From the NCBI GenBank assembly GCA_024654065.1, contig JANLIQ010000056.1:1-57267 (forward strand): a stretch of 57,267 bases of DNA. Direction: 5' to 3'. The first letter of the stretch is position 1. Every line of letters starts with the position of its first letter. The notes beneath the pieces are model-generated. The model had not been told where the DNA came from, ran no database searches, and saw nothing but the letters and a program-made list of their open reading frames with translations. A program made the position numbers and the translations under genes. This document shows positions 50,486 to 57,267 of the stretch, piece by piece. The stretch is from Candidatus Berkelbacteria bacterium. Lineage in GTDB: Bacteria > Patescibacteriota > UBA1384 > 2-12-FULL-50-11.

Positions 50486-53074
50486 CTAGCCTAGGTGATG
50501 TGTGGCGTTTATTAATCCACACTGTTTGTACTTATATGGTCTCTTTGTTGCTGGATTCACCGCGCCACAAGGGCATGGATCGTTACGGCCAACTTTTTTA
50601 CTATGTCCAAGCGCAGTTGCTGACGGTTCAGAAGGGTCGTTAGTTATCAGTTGCTGTGGGGTTTTCTCGACTTTAACTGGTTCGTTACTCTCTATTTGGG
50701 CACGAAGCAGCAAGTCGACAATCTGGGTATCAACTGCCCCTTGGAGCTGAAGAAAGATATCATAGGCTTCGCGTTTATACTCAACAATCGGCTCTCTTTG
50801 GCCGTAACCACGCAAACCAATACTTTCACGCAGCGCCTCCATCGTTTTCAGATGCTCAATCCACATCGTATCTATAATTCGCAAACTTACTGCCCTCTCA
50901 ACATCGAGCTGAAGTTCTTTTGGCCAGGAATCATATTTCTGCTCATAGGCAGCTTTCTGTTCAGGATTCATAAGTGAGGTTAATTCGTCATGTAACACAG
51001 CCGCTTGATCAGGCTGGGTTCTTACGATCCGGTCTCGACGACGATAAATTGCTTCACGATGCTTATTCATTACGTCGTCGTACTCAACCAACTGTTTACG
51101 AATATCGAAGTTGTGGGTTTCTACCTTGGTTTGTGACTGTTCGATCGCTTTTGAAAGAAGAGAGTTATTGATACTAACATCATCTGGAATCTTAAGTCTC
51201 TCCATCAAACTCTTCATCTTTTCGCCACCGAAGATACGCATCAAATCATCATCCATCGAGACAAAGAACTGGCTAACACCAGGGTCTCCCTGGCGACCAG
51301 CTCGACCACGTAGCTGATTATCTATACGACGAGATTCGTGTCTTTCTGTTCCAATAACGAACAATCCACCGAGCTCAACTATTTGTTCGTGGTCAGTTTC
51401 CCATTTCTTGAATTCCGACTTTCCTTTGTCGTTTGAAGGTGGTTGTCCGCCCAAAATAATGTCCACCCCTCGGCCAGCCATATTTGTTGCAACCGTTACG
51501 CCACCAAGTCGTCCCGCTTCGGCAACAATCGCGCCTTCTTTTTGATGGTGCTTAGCGTTTAGGACTGTGTGGTTAATCTTTGCTGCTTTTAAGTATTTAG
51601 AAATCTTTTCAGATTTTGCGATTGAAACAGTTCCAACTAAAACTGGCTGCCCTACCTCGTTTAATTCTTTGATAAGGTTTGTAGCAGCCTGGAACTTAGC
51701 ATCTTCTGTCTTAAAAATAACATCTTGGCGATCTATTCGAACCAGAGGTCGGTGGGTTGGAATAGTGACTACCTCCAAACTGTAGATCTTAGAAAATTCC
51801 TCCGCTTCAGTTACTGCAGTACCAGTCATACCTGAAAGCTTGGCGTAAAGCCGGAAGTAATTCTGAAAAGTAATTGTAGCTAACGTTACAGACTCTTCTT
51901 GGACCGAGACACCTTCTTTTGCCTCTATGGCTTGGTGCAGGCCTGCGGAGTAACGACGGCCGTGAAGCATTCGTCCAGTGAATTCATCAACAATGATAAT
52001 CTCTCCATCCTTAACAACGTATTCTTTATTTTTATGGTAAAGAGTATATGCCTTTAGCGCTGAGTCAACGTGATGAACAAGCTCAACGTGCTCTGGCGCG
52101 TAAAGGTTTTCGATCCCGATTAACCCCTCTAGCTTTGTAATGCCTTCGCTTGTCAGGGAAGTGGCATGCGCCTTCTCGTCAACCGTAAAGTCAATTTCCG
52201 GTTTTAACTTACTAACAGTTTGGGCAAACTTGGCGTAAAGCTCCCCTGACTGAGAGCTTGGAGCTGAGATAATTAAAGGGGTTCTAGCTTCGTCGATTAA
52301 AATAGAGTCAACTTCATCGACGATAGCATATACTAACTCCCTTTGAGAAAGCTGACTCACAGATTGGGTCATATTGTCTCTCAGGTAGTCAAATCCAAAC
52401 TCGTTATTTGTACCGTAGGTAATATCTGCTCGGTAAGCTTCCTGTCTAGAAACTTCCCGGAAACAACGTAAGCGTTCGTCGCTTTCTCCGTTGTCGTGTG
52501 TTGGATCGTATATATATGAGAACTGCGGACCAATAACACCAACCTTCAGTCCCAGAAGCGAGTAGACTGGCCCTATCCAACCAGCGTCACGTCTAGCTAG
52601 GTAGTCGTTTACCGTTACTAGATGAGCACCCAGACCCGTGAGCGAATTAAGGTATAAAGGTAGGCTCGCTACTAGCGTTTTACCTTCACCCGTTTTCATT
52701 TCTGCGATCTGTCCTCGATGCAGAACCGCCCCTCCAAGAACCTGTACGTCGTAATGCCGCAAGCCTATTGCTCGTTTAGCTGCTTCACGCACCAGAGCAT
52801 AAGCATATGCTTCCTTTGGAGCCAATAACTCACTGATGACTTTCTTTCGCTCTTTGTTACGTTCCTGTCGATCATCAATCGCATTTGTTTCAGATATAAT
52901 CTCTGATGCCGATGCAGAGATAGTGCTCTTGAGTTCAGTAGATAATTTCGTTAGCTCAGAATCTGCAATAGACTCAAACTGACTCTCTAAAGAATTAGTC
53001 TCATCAACAACGTTCTGGTAACGACTAACCTCTTTTTTGTTGGCATCGCCAAACAGGCGCTCTAGAAAAGACAT
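50486..53074 (-). CDS. secA: Preprotein translocase ATPase SecA
   Basis: 862 residues. Walker A MKTGEGKTLVA, NDYLARRDAGW, the DEVDSILIDEARTPLIIS segment, HESRRIDNQLRGRAGRQGD, the wing and scaffold helices, and a C-terminal zinc tail NDPCPCGAV ... KYKQCG. The tail has a longer loop between the Cys pairs than usual (12 residues) and its final residue is Gly rather than His or Cys. It drives Sec export. Stop of serS is 3 nt upstream. Confidence 0.97.
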   Translation of the reverse strand: MSFLERLFGDANKKEVSRYQNVVDETNSLESQFESIADSELTKLSTELKSTISASASEIISETNAIDDRQERNKERKKVISELLAPKEAYAYALVREAAKRAIGLRHYDVQVLGGAVLHRGQIAEMKTGEGKTLVASLPLYLNSLTGLGAHLVTVNDYLARRDAGWIGPVYSLLGLKVGVIGPQFSYIYDPTHDNGESDERLRCFREVSRQEAYRADITYGTNNEFGFDYLRDNMTQSVSQLSQRELVYAIVDEVDSILIDEARTPLIISAPSSQSGELYAKFAQTVSKLKPEIDFTVDEKAHATSLTSEGITKLEGLIGIENLYAPEHVELVHHVDSALKAYTLYHKNKEYVVKDGEIIIVDEFTGRMLHGRRYSAGLHQAIEAKEGVSVQEESVTLATITFQNYFRLYAKLSGMTGTAVTEAEEFSKIYSLEVVTIPTHRPLVRIDRQDVIFKTEDAKFQAATNLIKELNEVGQPVLVGTVSIAKSEKISKYLKAAKINHTVLNAKHHQKEGAIVAEAGRLGGVTVATNMAGRGVDIILGGQPPSNDKGKSEFKKWETDHEQIVELGGLFVIGTERHESRRIDNQLRGRAGRQGDPGVSQFFVSMDDDLMRIFGGEKMKSLMERLKIPDDVSINNSLLSKAIEQSQTKVETHNFDIRKQLVEYDDVMNKHREAIYRRRDRIVRTQPDQAAVLHDELTSLMNPEQKAAYEQKYDSWPKELQLDVERAVSLRIIDTMWIEHLKTMEALRESIGLRGYGQREPIVEYKREAYDIFLQLQGAVDTQIVDLLLRAQIESNEPVKVEKTPQQLITNDPSEPSATALGHSKKVGRNDPCPCGAVNPATKRPYKYKQCGLINATHHLG

Positions 53075-53077
53075 TAG

Positions 53078-54289
53078 TTAAATTCGCCAATGCCGAGGCA
53101 AATTAACGGTGCCATCCGGACGTTGGTTGTTTTCAATATATGAAATTAGTAGTCGTTCAGTTGCTAATGTCCCATTAAGAGTGTGGGCTAGCTTCTCCTT
53201 ACCATCCTGAGCGCGATATTTGATACTAAATCTACGGGATTGAAAGTCGGTACAATTACTTGCTGAATGTGTTTCTCGGTATCGTTTCTGAGAAGGGAAC
53301 CACGCTTCAATGTCATATTTCTTGGCCGCAGTTGGCCCTAAGTCCCCGCTACCAATTAGTATCTTTTGGTACGGTAGCCCTAACTTCTTAACAAAGCTTT
53401 CCTCCATAGAAACTAGAAATTCGTGTTCTTCAGCTGATTGTTCGGGAGTTGTTACAGACACCATCTCGACCTTGTCGAATTGATGCTGGCGGAACATTCC
53501 CTCGACGTCCTTACCATACGAACCGACCTCACGACGAAAACAGGTGGAAAAAGCGACTAAACGTATTGGCAATTCTTCTTCTCTGAAGGTTTTGTTAGCA
53601 AAAAGGGCGAGAAGAGTTTGTTCGGAAGTGCCGGGTAGAAGTAGCTCATCTCGTTCAACTTTGAAGAAGTCGTCTTTAAGAAACGGTAAGTAACCAGCCT
53701 TCTCAAGTGTTTCGGCCTTTGTCATCACTGGCGGAATAACAGGGGTGAATCCGTGACTGACAGCCATTCTCAAAGCTTCTCCCATTATTTGCAAGTGGGC
53801 CCAGGCAGCATTGCCTTTTAAATAACGATAGCGGGAACCAGACCAATCTGCAGCGGTTTTAAGATCGAGCCAACCTGCTTTAGTCATTAATTCGTGGTGC
53901 GGTCGTCCTTCCGCTAAACGAATTTTACCCACAGTCTCTACGACTTTGTTTGCAGACTCGCCCTCACCTACCGGCACATCATCACTCACTAGATTCGGTA
54001 AGGAGAGCAGGGCGCTTTTTGCGAGACTTTCTGCCTTCTTGAGATCCTCTTCAATAATGGAAATTTTTTTGTTAATTTCCTTAGCCTGCTTTAGAACGGC
54101 TGGAGTTGGCTTACCACCGCGACTAAGGGTATTTTTTTTGGCCCGGAGTGGCTCAACATCAGCCATTAGAGAACGCCACTTGGTATCAAGCTCAAGATAT
54201 TTAACAATTAGTTTCGGGTCCTCGCCGCGTTTGGTCAGCGACTCTTTAACAATCTCGGGATGTTGACGCAATAAATCACGATCAATCAT
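53078..54289 (-). CDS. serS: Seryl-tRNA synthetase
   Basis: 403 residues from the ATG at 54289. N-terminal coiled-coil arm (WRSLMADVEPLRAKKNTLSRG ... EEDLKKAESLAK), then class II motif 2 (FRREVGSYGKDVEGMFRQHQF) and motif 3 (LNGTLATERLLISYIEN). TACACT (complement of 54296-54301) ends 6 nt before the ATG, with TTGGCG 18 nt further up, so the mRNA should be leaderless. First gene of serS-secA-TPR. Confidence 0.96.
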   Translation of the reverse strand: MIDRDLLRQHPEIVKESLTKRGEDPKLIVKYLELDTKWRSLMADVEPLRAKKNTLSRGGKPTPAVLKQAKEINKKISIIEEDLKKAESLAKSALLSLPNLVSDDVPVGEGESANKVVETVGKIRLAEGRPHHELMTKAGWLDLKTAADWSGSRYRYLKGNAAWAHLQIMGEALRMAVSHGFTPVIPPVMTKAETLEKAGYLPFLKDDFFKVERDELLLPGTSEQTLLALFANKTFREEELPIRLVAFSTCFRREVGSYGKDVEGMFRQHQFDKVEMVSVTTPEQSAEEHEFLVSMEESFVKKLGLPYQKILIGSGDLGPTAAKKYDIEAWFPSQKRYRETHSASNCTDFQSRRFSIKYRAQDGKEKLAHTLNGTLATERLLISYIENNQRPDGTVNLPRHWRI

Positions 54290-54295
54290 GCTGGT

Positions 54296-54325
54296 AGTGT
54301 ACCAAACCCCCTCCTGAAACGCCAA
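54296..54325 (-). promoter_or_regulatory. serS promoter (leaderless)
   Basis: -35 TTGGCG (54320-54325), 18-nt spacer, -10 TACACT (54296-54301), then 6 nt to the ATG. Confidence 0.6.
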
Positions 54326-54440
54326 GGGTTGAACGATACAATCACACAGTATATTGAGTAAATACGATTAGCTAAGCTATTTTATCAACTTGAACAAACT
54401 CACATGCCCTAGATAGCCGATATAAGCAGCAGAAATATAC

Positions 54441-55496
54441 TTATAGCCGCGGTGCGATTTCTTTAACCTTTTGCGTCAACTTGTGCGAATCAGCGTGTCC
54501 GATGTGACCTAAGTACGAGGGTAGGGCCTTTTCGATATCTTCCGCCAAATCAGTTTTAAGTCTCTTTAACATCCGCTTAACGGTCTTCCGACGCGGTAGG
54601 CTGTAACGAGGGAGGGCGATATAGCCAACAAAGTCGATTCCTTGGGAGAGTTTCCGCAAAGAGACTTTATTCGGGTGGATTTGCAGTTTTAATCGTTCTT
54701 TAAGAAATAGGTTCAACTCGACCAAGCAGCCAAGCAGATAATCCGGATCGGTCGAGAGAATCACAAAGTCATCAGCGTAGCGTAAGTAGTATTTAATTCT
54801 TAGCTCATGATTCACGAACTTATCAAGCGGGTCCATGTAGACGTTTGCAAAAAGCTGACTCGTTAGGTTCCCAAGTGGCATTCCTTTGCCGGACGAGAAA
54901 TGAAAACTCTCAATAATTAGCTTTAACAATTGCAGCAGTCGCTCATCCGCAAGCCGTTCTCGTAATAGTTCTAACAGAACTTCATGGTCGATCGAATCAA
55001 AGAATTTTTTAATATCCATTTTGATTGCCCAGCAGGGACGAGTGTAATTGCCGCTAACCTCCCGGCTGAAGACAGCTACTCGCTCAAAAGCTTTGTGTGT
55101 ACCTTTGCTGTCACGGCAGGAATACGAGTCGAAAATGAAAATTTTATCAAAAGCCGTGTAGAGTCTTTGGTAGATGGCCTGATGGAGCAAACGGTCGCGG
55201 ACCGGCGCTTTGCTAATCATCCGCGACTTTGGATCGGTAATGCGAAACTGCTGATAACCGCCAGGTCGGTATATTCCGTTTTCCAAATCTTCATGAAGTT
55301 GAAAAACTTTGTCTTCAAGGCGAAATTCAAATTCTTGAATATCAGGTTTGCTCCGTTTGCCTTTCCGATAGTTCTTCCAGGCTAAGAATAGATTGTCTAA
55401 AGAGATAATTTGTGCAAAAGTTCCCTCATGGAACAAAACCCGGCTTTTAAGCCCCCCCCCCAACGGAATTTTCTCCACAGGGGAGATTCCGATCAT
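54441..55496 (-). CDS. DGR reverse transcriptase
   Basis: 351 residues; the conserved part starts about residue 33 (ISLDNLFLAWKNYRKGKRSK). RT motifs: VRDRLLHQAIYQ, FDSYSCRDSKGTHKA, motif A MDIKKFFDSIDH, motif B GMPLGNLTSQLFANVYMD and motif C LRYADDFVIL. LGNLTSQ in motif B, instead of QGxxxSP, marks DGR enzymes. There is no intron maturase or nuclease domain. It copies the TR RNA with errors at A. The ATG at 55496 reads through the G10 tract and lies antisense to avd; the true start may be downstream (TTG 55436). Confidence 0.95.
   Translation of the reverse strand: MIGISPVEKIPLGGGLKSRVLFHEGTFAQIISLDNLFLAWKNYRKGKRSKPDIQEFEFRLEDKVFQLHEDLENGIYRPGGYQQFRITDPKSRMISKAPVRDRLLHQAIYQRLYTAFDKIFIFDSYSCRDSKGTHKAFERVAVFSREVSGNYTRPCWAIKMDIKKFFDSIDHEVLLELLRERLADERLLQLLKLIIESFHFSSGKGMPLGNLTSQLFANVYMDPLDKFVNHELRIKYYLRYADDFVILSTDPDYLLGCLVELNLFLKERLKLQIHPNKVSLRKLSQGIDFVGYIALPRYSLPRRKTVKRMLKRLKTDLAEDIEKALPSYLGHIGHADSHKLTQKVKEIAPRL
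55393..55421 (+). promoter_or_regulatory. Candidate avd promoter
   Basis: TTGTCT (55393-55398), 17-nt spacer, AAAAGT (55416-55421), then 6 nt to the ATG at 55428. The geometry matches other leaderless genes in the window. The -10 box is weak. Confidence 0.4.
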
Positions 55497-55815
55497 CCAA
55501 AAGCTCTACGAGTTCCAACTGGAGTTGCATACTTGCGTTATTTCCTTTCCTAAAGTTGATAAGCACACCCTTGGCCAACAGCTTCAGACTAAAACCCTCC
55601 AGTTGATCGAGACAATTTTCCTAGCCAGTCGTCAGACGGTCGACACCAAGAAAGGCACCCTGCTTGAGTCAAACAGTCAGCTCGACCTACTGAAACTATT
55701 AGTTAGAATGAGTGCCGATATCAAAGCCCTAAATCAGAAGAAGTATATGTTATTGCAAAGAATGCTTCAAGAAGTTGGTAAAATGCTTGGTGGATGGCTC
55801 AGAAGCCTAGACTAA
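55428..55815 (+). CDS. Avd-like accessory variability protein, frame broken at a C10 tract
   Basis: The helical body IPIIQKLYEFQLELHTCVIS ... LNQKKYMLLQRMLQEVGKML fits the four-helix-bundle Avd proteins that bind the DGR RT. It is on the plus strand, opposite the RT. The ATG at 55428 begins MEQNPAFKPPP and enters the Avd frame only if the C tract has 9 bases; with the 10 present it stops after 41 codons. A TTG at 55393 is in frame with 10 C and gives 140 residues, but lacks a ribosome binding site. Confidence 0.78.
55452..55461. repeat. C10/G10 homopolymer in the avd/RT 5' overlap
   Basis: Ten C on the plus strand. It lies in the 5' part of avd and, on the other strand, of the RT frame (GGG GGG GGG codons after P-L). 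One-base changes would switch which of the two upstream ATGs is in frame. Confidence 0.95.
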
Positions 55816-55817
55816 CC

Positions 55818-55843
55818 AAAACTCCCCGCGATCAGGCGGGGAG
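55818..55843 (-). terminator. Hairpin 12 nt after the template repeat
   Basis: Minus strand CTCCCCGC, 6-nt loop, GCGGGGAG, then TTTT. It would end the TR RNA before the RT gene. It also lies just after the avd stop. Confidence 0.7.
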
Positions 55844-55855
55844 AAACACTGACAG

Positions 55856-55989
55856 TTGCGGCAGAACACCAGACGGTAGTTGCCATTCCAGACATTGTCC
55901 GGGTTGGCATAGTTCCTGTTGACCCACGAACCGTTGGAATTGCGTTCAACGTTGAGGACGTTCAGGTTGCCGTTAGCGTCCGCTTTGTG
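55856..55989 (-). repeat. DGR template repeat (TR)
   Basis: 134 bp, 489 bp from the variable repeat and in the same orientation. It matches the VR except at 16 positions, all T on the plus strand, i.e. A in the sense strand. The sense strand is rich in AAC/AAT codons (GNLNVLNVERNSNGSW), typical of a template tuned for codon diversification. It has 37 sense adenines. Confidence 0.97.
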
Positions 55990-56251
55990 AGAAGCGCCAT
56001 CTGTATCCACTGCCCTGAGTCCGTACACTGGGGCTGTATTTTATGCGGCATTCAAATGCCAGAGCGCCTCACACCAAGTATCATATGTTTTTTAGGTTGT
56101 CTCGCGTGTCACACTGCTACAAACCTTGGTCTGCAGCACTCTGGATCGTAACGAGTTCCTAGATTCGGTAGCGGGCAGCCGTAACCGCCTGCGTATTCAC
56201 CTAATACCGCTGGTTATTGTAGCTAAAAGTATCGGTAGATCAAGGAAGCTC
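55990..56251. other. Spacer between TR and target gene
   Basis: No gene is supported here. It should contain the 5' part and promoter of the TR RNA; a TATGAT (complement of 56080-56085) is the best -10 candidate but has no good -35. A short GTG frame reads into the TR but ends in the spacer beyond it and lacks a ribosome binding site. Confidence 0.5.
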
Positions 56252-56291
56252 AAAAAAAATATATGAAGAAGGCCGCGCAAGCGCGGCCTTC
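56252..56291 (-). terminator. Hairpin downstream of the variable repeat
   Basis: A perfect 10-bp stem with tetraloop (GAAGGCCGCG-CTTG-CGCGGCCTTC on the minus strand, 56268-56291) lies about 54 bp after the VR; eight T follow 8 nt later. DGRs of the Bordetella phage type need a hairpin of this form just after the VR for target recognition, so it may serve both functions. Confidence 0.7.
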
Positions 56292-56340
56292 GGGCAAAGC
56301 CCAAGAACACAAGAAAGTACAAGGTGCCAAGCCGCAAGAC

Positions 56341-57033
56341 TTACTTGCGGCAGAACACCAGACGGTAGTAGCCACTCCAGACAATGTCCGGGATGGCATA
56401 GTTCCCGTAGACCCACGAACCGTAGGAATAGCGTACAACGCTGAGGACGATCAGGTCGCCGTAAGCGTCCGCTAAGGGTTCGGAAACGACGATCCGCCAC
56501 TCGTCCATCGGCTGATCGGTGTACTCGCGGCGAAGCTGCAGAGCAGTCTCGTCGGGGCACTTACCGAAGCCGAACTCGTCGAGCTTGGCGTAGATGTCGC
56601 TGACCTTGGCTCCGTTGGGGAAACCCAACTCGGCGACCGTCGCCGTATACAGATCGAGCTTGCGCTCCTCTGTCTCAACGGTGAACAACTTGTTCTTGAC
56701 GACCTCCTTCGCCCAATCGGACAGCTTGTGACCTTCGGTTTCGACGGTCTTCTGCAAATCCTTCTTGTTCGGGTGGGTGCCAACGGTAATGGTCTTCCAG
56801 GCCGGGCGCTCGCTGAATGCGAGAACTTCGGCGCGCTTGGTAGCGCGGGCTTCGAACAGCTTGTAGAGTTCCTCGACAAAGTCGGGATCTCCCTTCACCA
56901 ATTCAAGCTTGGCAAGGCCGCCGGGGTACTTGAGCGACGCGTCTTCGACGATGCGTCCCATGTGCTTGGCGAGGCCGTCAGAGACGGGCTTGAATTCGGA
57001 AGTTCCGGGTGTAGTTGAAGTAGGCTGAGACAT
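56341..57033 (-). CDS. DGR variable (target) protein
   Basis: 230 residues from the ATG at 57033; AAGGAGAAG is upstream. The N-terminal about 180 residues are soluble and charged, with no signal peptide and no family I know. The C-terminal 45 residues are encoded by the VR: LADAYGDLIVL ... GSWVYGNYAIPDIVW ... YRLVFCRK. Diversified positions are now Y, D, I, S, V and G where the template has N, E or R. The short Gly/Trp-rich end may be a reduced C-type-lectin-like fold. Cytosolic or non-classically exported; the ligand is unknown. Confidence 0.9.
   Translation of the reverse strand: MSQPTSTTPGTSEFKPVSDGLAKHMGRIVEDASLKYPGGLAKLELVKGDPDFVEELYKLFEARATKRAEVLAFSERPAWKTITVGTHPNKKDLQKTVETEGHKLSDWAKEVVKNKLFTVETEERKLDLYTATVAELGFPNGAKVSDIYAKLDEFGFGKCPDETALQLRREYTDQPMDEWRIVVSEPLADAYGDLIVLSVVRYSYGSWVYGNYAIPDIVWSGYYRLVFCRK
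56345..56478 (-). repeat. DGR variable repeat (VR)
   Basis: 134 bp at the 3' end of the target gene. Sense-strand changes relative to TR: 11 A to T, 4 A to G, 1 A to C, and no change at G, C or T. The last 25 bp before the stop (CTACCGTCTGGTGTTCTGCC and flanks) are invariant and probably form the initiation-of-mutagenic-homing site. Confidence 0.97.
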
Positions 57034-57085
57034 CTCAGGTAGCTTCTCCTTGCGGTTTATATTCCGCGGTTGAGGCCAACTCACT

Positions 57086-57139
57086 ATTGAGATGGACTGC
57101 AAAGAATTAAGTTATTATTTCTCTGAAGTCCACCTCAAT
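57086..57139 (-). promoter_or_regulatory. Stem-loop in the leader of the DGR target gene
   Basis: Arms of 13 bp (57086-57098 and 57127-57139) with a single mismatch, 28-nt loop, between promoter and start codon. It may stabilise the mRNA or control translation. Confidence 0.6.
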
Positions 57140-57161
57140 TATTTGTTAATTTACTTGCCGA

Positions 57162-57190
57162 ACTATACCACAATCTATCGAGAAAGTCAA
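57162..57190 (-). promoter_or_regulatory. Promoter of the DGR target gene
   Basis: -35 TTGACT (57185-57190), 17-nt spacer, -10 TATAGT (57162-57167). The leader is about 125 nt. The remaining bases to 57267 hold no supported gene. Confidence 0.7.
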
Positions 57191-57267
57191 GAGAATTGAG
57201 GGTAATGTGGATTCTAAACCTAACCCGCCAGGCAATGTAGAATAAGCGGAAAAGAAAGGCGGGTCAG

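Noticed and set aside
54441..55496. Group II intron or retron reverse transcriptase
   Set aside because: Motif B is LGNLTSQ, there is no maturase or HNH domain, and a TR/VR pair with adenine-only changes is adjacent.
55807..56028. A 73-codon GTG frame that spans the template repeat
   Set aside because: It has no ribosome binding site and runs out into the terminator; the sequence is open because the TR is a copy of coding DNA. It is treated as template RNA, not as a gene.
56080..56108. Promoter of the TR RNA
   Set aside because: A TATGAT is present but no -35 box lies at 16-18 nt, so it is not claimed.
1..57267. TGA recoded as Gly, as in Gracilibacteria
   Set aside because: TGA ends several genes at the expected place (M23 peptidase, purL, the ABC ATPase) and is absent inside frames.
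1..57267. CRISPR array, transposase or insertion sequence
   Set aside because: No spaced direct repeats of the CRISPR type and no transposase frame were seen on reading both strands.

Overview
The window looks like a chromosome segment of a Candidate Phyla Radiation (Patescibacteria) bacterium; I cannot name the lineage. The reasons are compact gene packing, a ThrRS without its TGS domain, many short membrane or coiled-coil proteins of unknown function, pilin and LysM/CHAP surface genes, a cell-division FtsE-FtsX-CHAP set, an NDH-2 plus DoxX pair, and a diversity-generating retroelement (DGR). The standard code fits: TAA, TAG and TGA all end genes.

Layout. 1-9.5 kb: 3' end of folD, thrS, a PLP enzyme, smpB, a secreted coiled-coil operon, a DUF4430 gene behind a probable cobalamin riboswitch, an M23 peptidase, ychF, a ceramidase-like membrane protein and a YgjP-type metallopeptidase. 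9.5-14.2 kb: a surface subtilase with Cys/Asp repeats, a PfkB kinase, tRNA-Arg(TCG), tRNA-His and a small Gre/Rnk-like protein. 14.2-22.2 kb: typA, a DEAD-box helicase, NDH-2, DoxX, LysM-CHAP, a VIT1-like transporter, tRNA-Arg(TCT) and an HD protein. 22.2-28.1 kb: pyrF-pyrE, a copper operon (csoR, DUF1573, ccdA-like, copB) and ssrA. 28.1-33.1 kb: a MacB-type ABC exporter, an XRE-Hsp20 fusion with its own operator, a cyclophilin fused to tRNA-Val, a polysaccharide deacetylase and tRNA-Glu. 33.1-38.5 kb: a gene remnant, a small gene split by TAG, purL-purQ and a pilin split by TAA. 38.5-45.3 kb: GT2/GH130 glycan genes, a bactofilin-like membrane protein and an envelope operon. 45.3-54.3 kb: CHAP-coiled coil, ftsX, ftsE, an NRAMP-like transporter, TPR, secA and serS. 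54.4-57.2 kb: a complete DGR with reverse transcriptase, Avd, template repeat, variable repeat and target protein.

The DGR is the strongest find. A 134-bp template repeat (55856-55989) and a variable repeat (56345-56478) differ at 16 positions, and every difference falls on an adenine of the template sense strand. The avd gene lies antisense to the start of the RT gene, and a C10/G10 tract in their overlap puts avd out of frame with its most likely ATG, so it may be a phase switch, an inactivation or an assembly error.

Two gene-expression styles coexist. Many housekeeping genes have a -10 box that ends 6-8 nt before the start codon and no Shine-Dalgarno site, as expected for leaderless mRNAs. 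A second, more GC-rich set (M23 peptidase, Gre-like, secreted 168-aa protein, pyrFE, the TAG-split gene, purLQ, the DGR target) has strong Shine-Dalgarno sites and stable GC-rich hairpins near its ends, which suggests a different origin or different regulation.
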